This document shows, piece after piece, positions 10,717 to 20,700 of a stretch of 64,000 nucleotides of DNA. Origin of the DNA: Triangularia verruculosa. Its lineage: Eukaryota > Ascomycota > Sordariomycetes > Sordariales > Podosporaceae. A program made the translations under genes and the position numbers. The number at the start of each line of letters is the position of its first letter. Positions within the stretch are counted from its first letter, which is position 1. The stretch covers positions 372,001 through 436,000 of the forward strand of contig MU863879.1 of assembly GCA_033296885.1 (NCBI GenBank), given 5' to 3'. Under the pieces are notes generated by a model, which saw nothing but the letters and a program-made list of their open reading frames with translations, was not told where the DNA came from and searched no databases.

Positions 10717-11870
10717 ATCGAACGAAGGTCTCTAGTGTCCTTATCGGGATAGAGTGAAAATCGGATCGCCCAGTTTTTTTTGCGCCGTGGGGGTTGATGT
10801 CCTACTAGAAACCTCTTGTCCGCAAAGACATCAGGGTCAATTGATTGCTACTCCAGGTATTAGGTATCGGATAGGGTCGAGGTTGGGAATAATCGCAAGC
10901 CGAATGTCAGCGATCGCAAGTGCACGTAAAGCGAATGGCGAATGAAGCGGAAATTAGGTAAGTTGATGGAATTAAAGGCCGTATATTCGAGGTGGTTAAA
11001 AAGGCAACGTAACGTGAACCGCAGAGGTGTGTCAGAGACGAAATGAGCGTAGGTTTGAGGATGACAGAACGAAGGAAGACACAGCCTGGACGGCTGGGCT
11101 GAGCTGAGTTGCGATGCCTCTCTCCTTTCTTTGGTCAATCGACGATTGGCGCTTCAGACTTGAGTGGCTTGTCTGTGGAAAACTCGCAGGCACAACACGA
11201 AGGATAACGTCAGGGGGGCGACGAATCACCGCTGCAGCGTTAGCGTGTTTAGCGTCAGGAGGGCGTGGGAGCACTTCGGCAGAGGCGCCCGATCGCCGAA
11301 AGAGGAGGGGCAATCATTCTTGGTTGCAGCCACCCAGTGCACGTGGGGTGGATTCCAACGTTGCTTGGCCGGCTTGTTTCTATGACTGCACACAGTCCGT
11401 TGTACGCGCGACACTGTGAGCCTCCGCAGATCCGAACCCGCAAACCTGGCCGGAAAACGGTTTGAAGCTTCGAGAAAAAGAACCAAAAGCTTGGAAACGG
11501 CGCATCTTTCCCGCGACAAGTTGTTTGCGACCAAGAAATCCATGGCCAGTTTGAGATGGTCTCGCAGCGACGCGCAATCACCCCGCTCCCACACAGCAAC
11601 CAATAACTTCAGGTTATGATGGAGGTGCATTCTCGTATCTGTCCCGGTTCGATATCAATTTCCAGGTTGCAGGTTTGCGATAAGCAGGAACCGCATCAAC
11701 TTGCCCCGCTTCCATGATTCCTACCCTCGTTTCCAAGGGTGATCAGAGACTCGAGAAAAGACTGGATCACTTCATTCACCACAAACAACATAATGGCACT
11801 GTTTGCTTTTGAACCTTTTCCGTAAACCATGTCTATTATTGTAAGGTTTGACATATGCTTGCTTCCAAAC
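10717..11870. other. intergenic region YND1/MTR3
   Basis: About 1.15 kb. Several overlapping open frames on both strands between 11032 and 11630 show no family resemblance and read through each other, as expected by chance in GC-rich sequence. The YND1 promoter should lie at 10717-11100. Confidence 0.55.
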
Positions 11871-12788
11871 TTAGCTCGTAGCCTCGCCCAGACACTCAAC
11901 AAGCACGCGGTTGGCGTTCCTTGAAGCTTGGATGCCGTTCTCTACCAGTTGTGTGTACAGCCCAGCATCAGAGGCTGGCAGATCGCCCTTGAACCACAGA
12001 TTGGTGACCTCGTCTCTTGTCGGGAGGTATGCTATGCAGCAAGCTCCCAATACCTTTTCATGGTCGGAAGGAATGGGGTCGACGACAATCCTTGGGGTTG
12101 AGCCCTCACCGGCATCTTCAACAAGCGCGGCAACACCTCCAGCAACAGTGTCCACGCAGTCAATTCCAGCATCTGCTAGAGCAGCTGACGCCACTGTGAT
12201 ACAACCGCTCAGGGCGTTCATCATGTCCCAGGTCTCATCTCCCTGGGATTTTGACGTCTCTCTATCCTGATCTCCTTCGATGATCGAAATGATAATGTCG
12301 ACACCGCTCTTCGGCCAGCGATCGGCAATGATGGCTCCACGAAGAGCTGTTTCAAGATGGGTACCGAGATCCCTCTCGCTGGGGTCTCGTAGATAACCAC
12401 GTCTCTGCTTCGTAGCGAATGGGGCATACTTGACATGGGCTGACAGAACGATGTGAGGTGAAAATGGACTTGATCTTGGGAGTGACCGTGGGCCGTGAAC
12501 TGTGCAGCTGAGCTTCAACCCCGAGACACCACTATTGCTTGATCCTGCAAACTCCAGGTAGGCGGAGCCAGAAGCTGATGGAGTTACTCCGGTCTTAAGA
12601 ACTAGAAAGTTGTGAGTTGAAATTCTTATCGACAGAAGAAGGCTGAAGCACTTACACATCTTGCGAATGACATTTGGCGCTCGATCTCTCCCCTTTCCAT
12701 TCTTGATCTCTGGTTGGCCGGCATCATCTTCGAACACCGGTGGCATTGTAGACCCAGGGGGGCCATTGATTCGTCTTCTGTCGGCCAT
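11871..12788 (-). CDS. MTR3: exosome complex subunit Mtr3 (RNase PH-like)
   Basis: Two exons, 12788-12656 and 12601-11871, encode 287 aa. The intron runs from GTAAGT to CTAG, and the junction reads RKMFLKTGVTPSASGSAYLE, the hallmark start of the Mtr3 RNase PH domain. Later segments (LSAHVKYAPFATKQRRGYL, RDLGTHLETALRGAIIADRWPKS, SIIEGD) fit the fold. Mtr3 is one of six PH-ring subunits of the RNA exosome core; it is structural and not catalytic in fungi. The open frame runs upstream of 12788 without a stop, but that extension is unrelated sequence and the ATG MADRRRINGPPGST fits the orthologues. Confidence 0.92.
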   Translation of the reverse strand: MADRRRINGPPGSTMPPVFEDDAGQPEIKNGKGRDRAPNVIRKMCKCFSLLLSIRISTHNFLVLKTGVTPSASGSAYLEFAGSSNSGVSGLKLSCTVHGPRSLPRSSPFSPHIVLSAHVKYAPFATKQRRGYLRDPSERDLGTHLETALRGAIIADRWPKSGVDIIISIIEGDQDRETSKSQGDETWDMMNALSGCITVASAALADAGIDCVDTVAGGVAALVEDAGEGSTPRIVVDPIPSDHEKVLGACCIAYLPTRDEVTNLWFKGDLPASDAGLYTQLVENGIQASRNANRVLVECLGEATS

Positions 12789-13452
12789 ATTGTAGTTTGA
12801 TATTAGCAGCGGAAACTGCAAACAGTTGAAACTGCCTTGTGCTAAGTAAGAGCTCCAGGGAGATGTGGGCACAAAAAAGGATCGAGTGGTAGCTTTTGGT
12901 GATGTGACTCGGGCCACCAGTGAAAATGTGGGATTAGAAAAAAAATCTAGTATTTTCCTTATCGACTTTCTCGATGATGTTGATTTTCTGTCGAGTCTCA
13001 GCAAACCGGAAGCCTGATGTCGGCGGTGGCTTGCCCGCAATGCCTGCATCTGAATTTCCAGTTGAGCCACACTGGGCGCCCCACCATGGAGCTTGGACCA
13101 CCCACACACAAGCCACAGCTCCGCAAAAAAAGGTTTAAACATCTGAAAAATTCGTCTCAACTCTTGCTTTTCCTCTTCTCCCCCACAACCTTGCAACCAT
13201 TCTTCTCTTCATGGCTCGCACCCGACTCTCCAGACTGCAAACCAACACTTTGCGGTCACCTTCTCTCTCCAAGTTTTGCTTCGCTCGAAGCAACGTCCAT
13301 TTGTCATGGATCCGCCCTAATTGACGGGAGCTTGGTGGGAGCGGTGGTCGCAAAGGCTTGGCTAGGTCGACCTGAGGATGGGGCAACATTCGGCACTCGC
13401 CCGTCCAACTAACTCAACAACAGGCACTCACGCAGGCATCGCTCGATATATA
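12789..13452. other. divergent region MTR3/snoRNA host gene
   Basis: Promoter region for MTR3 and presumably the promoter and first exon of the non-coding host gene on the + strand. No protein-coding gene recognised. Confidence 0.5.
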
Positions 13453-13476
13453 GTAAGCTCTTCTCTTGCCTTCCCC

Positions 13477-13560
13477 TGTCCTATGATGATCTTTTACACA
13501 CAGTTCTCGCGATTTTCAATGAGCGCTTTCGAACTACATGCACTACCATCTGACTGGACA
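13477..13560 (+). ncRNA. snR55: box C/D snoRNA, snR55/U33-like (18S guide)
   Basis: An 84-nt RNA framed by a perfect 5-bp terminal stem (TGTCC 13477-13481 with GGACA 13556-13560). The C box ATGATGA is at 13483-13489 and the D box CTGA at 13550-13553. The antisense element CATGCACTACC (13537-13547) next to box D pairs over 11 bp, with one G-U, to the conserved 18S segment GGUGGUGCAUG. The fifth nucleotide upstream of D (13545) faces the U of GGU, which is the site methylated by yeast snR55 (U1269) and human U33. The frame is seen directly; the target assignment relies on remembered rRNA sequence. It lies well inside intron 1, as needed for intronic processing. Confidence 0.85.
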
Positions 13561-13708
13561 CCCATTTCAACTCGTCACAGGCGCTCTTTTGATGACAGCT
13601 TTGACTGACATGTTGCAATAGGATACACTGCATCAACTGACAGCCATTTACCATCATCTATTCGAAAACACAGGTCAAGGTAAGAAACACCTTCTCTATC
13701 ATTTCCAA

Positions 13709-13799
13709 AATGGCTTTCATGATGAAAAAAATATTTTTCAGTTCTGCTTCTGAATTATAATGAGCGATAACCCTATACCAAAACTTTTCTGATGCCATT
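13709..13799 (+). ncRNA. snR61: box C/D snoRNA, snR61/U38-like (25S guide)
   Basis: A 91-nt RNA in intron 2. A perfect 6-bp terminal stem (AATGGC 13709-13714 with GCCATT 13794-13799) flanks C box ATGATGA (13719-13725) and D box CTGA (13789-13792). An internal D' CTGA lies at 13750-13753. The 11-nt element CAGTTCTGCTT (13739-13749) abutting D' is a perfect complement of conserved 25S AAGCAGAACUG. The D+5 rule points to the A of GCA, which fits the A1133 site of yeast snR61 (human U38). A second match, CCCTATACC against 25S GGUAUAGGG, lies too far from box D to count as a guide. In yeast, snR55 and snR61 are also neighbours in one transcript. Confidence 0.85.
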
Positions 13800-13956
13800 C
13801 CTCTTCACTTTTACATTTCACCAGTCATTCAACACTTGAAGCTGCTTGCTGACCGTTGCCAAAGCCAGGAATCAACTCGCCAATTACCCGTTTGTCACAA
13901 CTCACGATCGACTGGACCACCTGGGTATGTTGTATCGCCAATCTCTCACCCCTCTC

Positions 13957-14179
13957 AGTCCATCATGATGACAACTTGTCTATCCATTCTCCGATATTGT
14001 GCGACCGAGCCATTCATCCGCACTGTATCACTTTCGGGTGGGATGATCAGTTGTGGTGTTGTCCCTTCGGGGATGTGATTTGGCTTCCGTTGTTCGGGTC
14101 TGTTGTGCACCGTTATGGTGTGTGGTAGCTTGGGCCGGTCTGTACGGCTGAGTAAAAACGGCTTGACTGATACTGGACT
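13957..14179 (+). ncRNA. long (223 nt) box C/D-framed RNA, target unknown
   Basis: Intron 3 contains a 6-bp terminal stem, AGTCCA (13957-13962) with TGGACT (14174-14179). It encloses C box ATGATGA (13965-13971, 2 nt inside) and D box CTGA (14167-14170, 3 nt inside), the same geometry as the two shorter RNAs upstream. The interior is structured: TCCC-TTCG-GGGA tetraloop hairpin near 14061-14072, CACC/GGTG hairpin near 14108-14120, and GCCG/CGGC hairpin near 14134-14148. At 223 nt it is far longer than methylation guides, closer to yeast snR4 or snR45. I found no convincing rRNA complement next to box D. Chance pairing of stem and boxes is possible but unlikely given position. Confidence 0.55.
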
Positions 14180-14338
14180 CGACACTTCAATCATTTGAAG
14201 CATCCATTTTCCCATGGCTATTGCTGACCGTCAGCAGCTTGACAGAAGACGTACCCTTCCAAGCACGACGATGTCGACCCGAGCAGGAAGCAGGTAAGTG
14301 GTTAGATGAGTGTAGGTGTCGTTTACGATACAATTTTT

Positions 14339-14479
14339 GGCTTCAGTTCATGCTTCTTCTTGAAAGCAAGGTAGACGGAAGAATGTAATACAAGTATTTC
14401 TGTTTGGCATTTGACATCGCTGTTCTTCCATCTACCATGTGCTCTGTGTCCACTGTAAGCCCCCACGATACCAACAGCC
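14339..14479 (+). ncRNA. candidate box H/ACA snoRNA
   Basis: Intron 4 can fold as two hairpins in H/ACA order. Hairpin 1 has a lower stem CTTC/GAAG (14341-14344 with 14378-14381), a pocket-like internal loop, and an upper stem TGCTT/AAGCA (14351-14355 with 14364-14368). A hinge ATACAA (14388-14393, ANANNA consensus) follows. Hairpin 2 is closed by GTAT/ATAC (14394-14397 with 14468-14471), and ACA sits at 14474-14476, 3 nt from the proposed end. The stems are short and no target was found, so this is tentative. Position after three C/D RNAs in the same host supports it. Confidence 0.35.
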
Positions 14480-14504
14480 AGTTGACGAGGCCAAGCATGT
14501 GTAG

Positions 14505-15089
14505 GATTTGTGCCAGTTTTTGGCACCTGCAGATCGACGGTTGGTAAATGAGGTCGCTACCTTATCATGCAGTACCTTCCGAGACAATCTCTGCGACATC
14601 TCTGCGGCGCGGAAATGCACAACGACATTGGTCATAGGTACCCGCTTTTCGGCAGTCTAGCAGTGGACCCAGCAGATGCACCAGCCAGGAGTTGGACACT
14701 GCCAAGGCCTCCAGGGGTCCCTCTTCGAAATCAGAAACGAAACGCCACGGGCTGCTGCTGCCCGTGAGGCTGATGCGAACGAACACCTTTTGCCAACAAT
14801 TGCCAACACAAGTCGGCCAGCGAGTCTTGTTCCTGGTGCCACGCGATTGTCCTTTTTTTTTTCTTCTTTATTTTCTTATCTGTTGCATACGACGGGCGAG
14901 CCATGTATTAATGGACCGACGACCACAACGGAACTCTAGAGCCCCCAGAAAGATACCGCCAGGGTTCAAGCTTAGAGCACCCAACGTCCCACAGTTGCGC
15001 GCGCAACAAAAGGGGGCTAGGAATAACTCTCCCATCGGTTTTTGGTAGTGACGCCTTCACCCACCCTTGGTGCACGCCACACAAAACAA
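14505..15089. other. region between snoRNA host and ANP1
   Basis: About 585 bp, probably the last host exon(s) and the ANP1 promoter/5' leader. A hairpin GTGCCA/TGGCAC lies at about 14511-14528. Several short upstream ATGs occur. No protein gene recognised. Confidence 0.5.
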
Positions 15090-16782
15090 ATGCTGCCCTT
15101 CACATCGTCGGGGTCCAAAGTGGTCCCCCGTCACCATGTAAGCGGGTACTCTAACGGTTACCCGCGAGGGAACACATTTGAGATTTCTCCTCACAGGTAC
15201 GTCCTCTTTTCCTCGACCACCTATCGACCCTGCTAACTCGATTGGATTGTCGCAAATAGATACACACCACGAGGCACAACACCGATATCTCGAAGACGAA
15301 AACGCTTATTCGTACGGCTCGGCATCGTCGCGGCCATCCTCTTCCTCTTCGGCCTGATCACCTGGAATGGCGGCTCCGTCCTTTCGGTCCTCTCCCTCGG
15401 GCTACTATCGAGTAGCGACGACTTCCAGTTGGAGACGGTGCGATACTATGACCTGTCTAACGTCCAGGGCACCGCCAGGGGGTGGGAAAGAGAGGAGCGC
15501 ATCTTGCTGTGCGTCCCGCTGCGCGACGCCGAGTCCCACCTGGGCATGTTCTTTTCGCACCTGAAGAACTTTACGTACCCGCATAACCTGATTGATCTGG
15601 CGTTTCTGGTGTCGGATACGAAGGACAGGACGCTGGATATGCTGACGGAGAACTTGGAGGAGATCCAGAATGATGTGGACGACAGCCAGCATTTTGGAGA
15701 GATCTCGATTATTGAGAAGGATTTTGGACAGATTGTCAACCAAGATGTGGAGAGCAGACACGGATTTGCGGCTCAAGCGCCGAGACGAAAGTTGATGGCG
15801 AGGGCGAGAAACTGGTTGCTGAGTGCGGCGCTGAGACCGTATCATTCGTGGGTGTATTGGAGGGATGTGGATGTGGAGACGGCGCCGTTTACGATTTTGG
15901 AGGATTTGATGAGGCATAATAAGGACGTTATTGTTCCTAGTGAGTATTTTCTTGGCTGCGAGTCTGGTTGACCTGGGGCCATTGGCTAACAGCGATTGTG
16001 TTTAGATGTCTGGCGACCACTTCCCGACTGGCTTGGCGGAGAACAACCCTACGACCTTAACTCATGGCAGGAGTCCGAAACTGCCCTCGCCCTTGCCGAT
16101 ACTCTTGACGAAGATGCCGTGATTGTGGAGGGTTATGCAGAGTATGCTACATGGCGGCCACATTTGGCATACCTGCGTGATCCCTATGGTGACCCTGATA
16201 TGGAGATGGAGATCGATGGTGTTGGCGGTGTCAGCATTCTGGCCAAGGCTAGAGTGTTCCGCTATGGTGCCCATTTCCCGGCTTTCAGTTTCGAAAAGCA
16301 CGCCGAAACAGAGGGTTTCGGAAAGGTACGTCGCATACTTGAACCTGAAGGAGGAGAAGGTGTCTAACAATTTGCAGATGGCCAAGAAGATGCAGTTCTC
16401 AGTCGTTGGTTTGCCACACTACACTATCTGGCATTTGTACGAGCCTAGCGTTGATGATATCAGACACATGGAGGTAAGCTATTCTCCCGAGACCAAAATT
16501 GACCAAACAAATGCTAACGGACGATGGCAGCAAATGGAGAAGGAGAGGTTAGCCAAGGAAGCCGAAGAAAAAGAAAAGGCGGAGAAGTCCAAGAAAATCA
16601 AGGAGGAGTTTGGTGACACCACGGGTCAGTGGGAGCAGGACAAGACCAAGTTGCACAACATCGCGTTGCAAGACAAGAAGGAGAAGGAAGCGGCAGCCGA
16701 GGAGAGGGCTGAAGCTCAACCTGCTGCTCAAGTGCAAGGGCAGCAGAAGGTCGAGGAGAGGCAGGAGGGTGTCAAGGCGTGA
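15090..16782 (+). CDS. ANP1: mannan polymerase II complex subunit Anp1 (GT62)
   Basis: Five exons (15090-15196, 15260-15939, 16006-16325, 16378-16473, 16531-16782) give 484 aa. All introns are GT-AG and 52-66 nt. It is a type II Golgi membrane protein: a basic cytosolic N-terminus, one membrane anchor (LGIVAAILFLFGLITW, about residues 55-70), then the Mnn9/Van1/Anp1 glycosyltransferase domain with ERILLCVPLRDAESHLGMFF and the metal-binding DVD at residues 238-240 in YWRDVDVETAPF. The segment VWRPLPDWLGGEQPYDLNSWQES follows. A Lys/Glu-rich coiled tail of about 80 residues ends the protein, as in other filamentous-fungal Anp1 proteins. The enzyme extends the alpha-1,6 mannose backbone of N-glycans in the cis-Golgi. 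Confidence 0.93.
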
Positions 16783-17716
16783 TCATGATGATGGTTGCGT
16801 GTGTCTACCTATACTGTTCCCCTTCTTCTTCTTCTTCTTCTTCTTCTTCTACTTTTGTTTACCATTTCTTTCCCGCCCTTTAGAACTTGGAGGCTGGAAC
16901 AGGGGCAGTGGGCGGGCGTTTTTGCAAAGCCAGACCGGGACGGAACACGGCAAGACAAAAAAGGAACGACATAATATCATGTACACTAGGTGTCCTTTCT
17001 TGCAGCAGGCCAGCATACATGGCAGAGGCGTTTTAAGTTTTTGGTTAAGACTATGATCAAGGCAGATATGACTGACTGGCTCATTGACCTCATCGACATG
17101 TGTTTTCTCAACACGTATCCCCTATTCGTAGTTGATGTGCTGTTGTAAGATGAGAGGGTCTTGGGTAAGTGAGTGGTTGGGTTGTGGGGGCAATGGCCGC
17201 TGTTTAGCCGATTGTGGCCGCTGGAGTGACCACCTAAACTGGGGCCTTCGATTGGCCTTCGCGGCTTTGAGCCTCAAGGTGTCCTATCCACCCACCTTGG
17301 CTTGCCCAGGGACCAGGATTGTATCTACATACAATTGACGGCGAGGCGCGAACCCCCAAGTGCCAACAAGTGACGACGCCCAAATCGAATGCATCAACCG
17401 AGAGCCACAGTCGCGACGTGTTGTCTGGCTGACACGGTATAGACTTGCTTTTTGGCAGCTGCCTGTTCTACGTCGAAAAGTCCATTGGTCAAAGACAGAT
17501 CAGCAGCTACGACAACGAACAGCTGGGGGGGGACTTAATAGTGTGTCCTCTTCTACGACAGCGTCACAAGGACATTGATTCCAACCCAACCCGCCCCCCT
17601 TCGTGCGAACCACCAACCGATCCTCGAACGAGCTCCAACCACCGATCGAGTGAAACCTTCCCCAACCACCAGGGGTGACGAGGCTACATAATTTCCAAAC
17701 CAAAATCCAGCGCAGT
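16783..17716. other. intergenic, ANP1 3' / GEA 5' region
   Basis: About 930 bp in tandem orientation. A TTC microsatellite sits in the presumed ANP1 3' UTR. CCAACC-rich sequence just before 17717 resembles a 5' leader. No other gene seen. Confidence 0.55.
16822..16850 (+). repeat. (TTC)n microsatellite
   Basis: Nine uninterrupted CTT/TTC units in the ANP1 3' flank. Confidence 0.9.
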
Positions 17717-20700
17717 ATGGGCAGCAATGCCCAACAGTTCCCCGCGCCCACTATGGACAATCTAATAGCTTCCTCCGTCCCAGGGACACCTCTCCCGCGG
17801 AACAGCACCACGATCATCACGACCAGAGGGCCAATCATTTCCTCTAGAATGCAATACCGCTCTCGCCCCGTCTCCGTCGCCGTCGACCCCGTGTCCCTCG
17901 TCATATCCGAGTGCATAGCAATCACCTCGGCCATTCAGAAACATGCCCGGTCGCCGCACTCTTCAGTGTCTGCGATTCTGGGCGGAAGCCCCAACCTAAT
18001 CCAGCTCGTCCCTCCCCCGTCTGGGTCCCGCGCAAGAAGCAAATCAACCGCAGGCCAGCAAGACACAGCCAACCCCGCCCACGACCTCGCGGCGAACCGA
18101 TGGGGTCTCAGAGGGAAAAGGGGGAAATCTTTAGCGGACAACCCGCTGATCTCTGGGTTCGGGAGACTGAGGCAGGAGCTGGCGGGGGTGACGGATATAC
18201 ACCGTTTCGACTCGCTGGTGCTCCTGTACCCGTTTTTACAAATCATTCAAACCAAGGGGACGGCAGCGCCTGTTACTGTCCTCGCGCTGAGGGCTATCCA
18301 GAAGTTTCTCGCGTACGGATTTGTCGCGCCCGTGTCGCCTAGGTTTGCGCTGGCCATGCAGAGCTTGAGCGCGGCGATTACGCATTGCCAGTTTGACATC
18401 AGCGACCCTGCGCAGGAGGAGGTGGTGCTGCTGATGATACTACATCTGATGGAGGATATGCTGTCGGGGCCGGGGGGCGATATACTGAGTGACGAGAGTG
18501 TGTGTGATATGATGGGGAGGGGGCTGACGATTTGCTCGAGGCCGAGGTTTTCCGAGGTGCTGAGAAGGACGGCGGAGGCGAGTATGGTGAGGATGGTGCA
18601 GATTATTTTTGAGGATTTGAAGCACTTGGAGGTGGAGGCGGAGCAGGAGGAGGGGGGCCTGGAGGGATTGGATGGGAAGATTGGGGGCGATAATGTGAAG
18701 ATGGAGACTGGGGGGGAGGGGACGGGGAGTGAGGAGGCTGTCGGACAACTGGTTAAGGAGGAGGAGGGCGAGACTCCGGTTGAGGGGGGTGATGGGGTGG
18801 TGGAAGGGGGTGAGGCGACTAAGAAGACGGCTTTGCTGGAGACAACGCCAGCGACTGAGTCTAGGCAGTCCGAGAGTTCTGAAAAGGCTAGCAGTGGTTC
18901 GGAAACGGCTGCTGCTGGGGAGCAGGGCCGGCCTAGTACGAGTTCTGCGACAGAGATCAGCTCTGAGTCGTTTGACCTTCGGCCGTATTCGTTGCCTTCG
19001 GTTCGCGAGCTTTTCAGGGTGTTGGTTAGTTTCTTGGACCCCCATGATCGCCGACATCCCGATCAGATGAGGGTTATGGCTCTTAGGATCATCCACGTGG
19101 CGCTCGAGGTGGCAGGGCCATCAATTGCGAGACACCCGGCACTCGCGGCTATTGCAGAGGATCAACTGTGCTGCTATCTCTTCCAGCTTGTACGCTCCGA
19201 TAATATGGCCGTCCTACAGGAAGCATTGATTGTGGCCAGCACGCTCCTCTCGACCTGCAGACATGTTCTCAAGCTTCAGCAGGAGCTCTACCTGTCATAT
19301 CTTGTGGCTTGTCTTCATCCGGCCGTGGAGATTCCCCGGGAGCCTGGCATTGATCCGAGTCTCTATTCTGGAATTCCCCAATCGCCAAAGTTGGTCAAAC
19401 CGCCACCATCACAGCAGGGCAGTGGTCGTTCTACACCCGTCCCCGTCAAGGACCGCCAAAAGCTGGGCTTGGAGGGTGGTGCTCGAAAGCCAGATGCCAG
19501 GCAGGCGATGGTCGAAAATATTGGAGTTCTGGCTCGCATGCCTACCTTTATGGTGGACCTGTTTGTCAACTACGATTGCGACGAGGACAGGGCTGATCTT
19601 TGCGAAGACATGATTGGTCTCTTGTCGAGAAATGCACTCCCCGACTCGGCTACTTGGAGCACGACAAGCGTGCCACCATTGTGTCTGGATGCGCTGCTTC
19701 GATTTATTCAGTATATCGCAGAAAGACTCGATCAAACACCCGAGACAGAGGGCTATCCTGATCCTGAGGTTCTCAGAGAAAAGAGACGAAGGAAAAAGCT
19801 CATCATCAAGGGCGCAAACAAGTTCAATGAAAATCCAAAAGGGGGCCTGGCATATCTCCAAGAAAAGGGGATCATTGCTGATGCTCGGGATCCAGTGTGT
19901 GTGGCCAAGTTCTTGGCAGGGACAACAAGAGTCAACAAGAAGCAGCTTGGCGAGTTCCTCACCAAAAGAGGTAACGAGGCCATCTTGGATGCGTTTATGG
20001 ACCAGTTTGATTTTTCTGGAAAGAGAGCGGACGAAGCGCTACGAACGATGCTTGGGACTTTCCGCCTACCGGGCGAGGCGCCGCTGATTGAAAGGGTGGT
20101 CGTTTCGTTCTCGGAGAAGTATTTCAAGTCTGAGCCCGAAGGCGTGGCAGACCAGGACTCGGTTTACGTCCTTTCCTACGCGATTATCATGCTGAATACG
20201 GACCAGCATAATCCAACCATCAAAAAAGAAGCCCGTATGAACGAGGCGGCCTTTGCGCGGAACCTGCGGGGTGTCAATGGCGGAAAGGACTTTCCTCCCG
20301 AGTACATCCATGATATCTTCCACGCTATCAGCACGAACGAGATCATCCTGCCTTCTGAGCACGACAATAAGCATGCGTTTGACTACGCATGGAAGGAGCT
20401 GCTGCTCAAGTCTGACTCGGCGGGGCCGTTGGTGCTGTGCGATACGAATATTTATGATGCGGACATGTTCGCCACGACATGGAATGCGATCGTGTCGTGT
20501 CTGTTCTTTGTGTTCATGTCAGCCACGGATGACACGGTGTATGCGAGAGTGATTACCGGGTTTGATGAGTGCGCAAGGATTGCGACGAAGTATGGAAATA
20601 GCGAGGCGCTGGATGAGATTGTGTACAGGTTGAGTTACATCTCGACGCTGAGCAGTGAGGCAGGGGCGAATACGACACTCAATACGGAGGTGCAGGTTGG

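Larger units (their letters stand above)
13453..14504 (+). ncRNA. non-coding snoRNA host gene with four RNA-bearing introns
   Basis: A chain of good fungal splice signals with no conserved reading frame across the exons. Intron 1 is 13453 (GTAAGC) to 13621 (AATAG), intron 2 is 13680 (GTAAGA) to 13868 (GCCAG, with a GCTGAC branch), intron 3 starts at 13925 (GTATGT), and intron 4 is 14294 (GTAAGT) to about 14504 (GTGTAG). Each intron holds one candidate small nucleolar RNA, listed separately. Exons are short (about 50-60 nt). Intronic snoRNA clusters in non-coding hosts are known from Neurospora. Intron 1 could instead end at 13673. Transcript ends are not visible; the exons might also belong to a long 5' UTR of the downstream ANP1 gene. 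Confidence 0.65.

Noticed and set aside
11032..11630. Cluster of 60-134 aa frames on both strands
   Set aside because: Mutually overlapping chance frames in GC-rich DNA; none resembles a known protein.
13590..13640. Further TGATGA...CTGA pair downstream of the first snoRNA
   Set aside because: Spacing is only about 50 nt, the C box lacks the purine, and no terminal stem forms; the CTGAC words are better explained as branch sites.
18440..19096. 218-aa frame antisense to the GEA1 gene
   Set aside because: Shadow of the conserved coding strand, with Leu/Pro/Arg-rich low-complexity translation.
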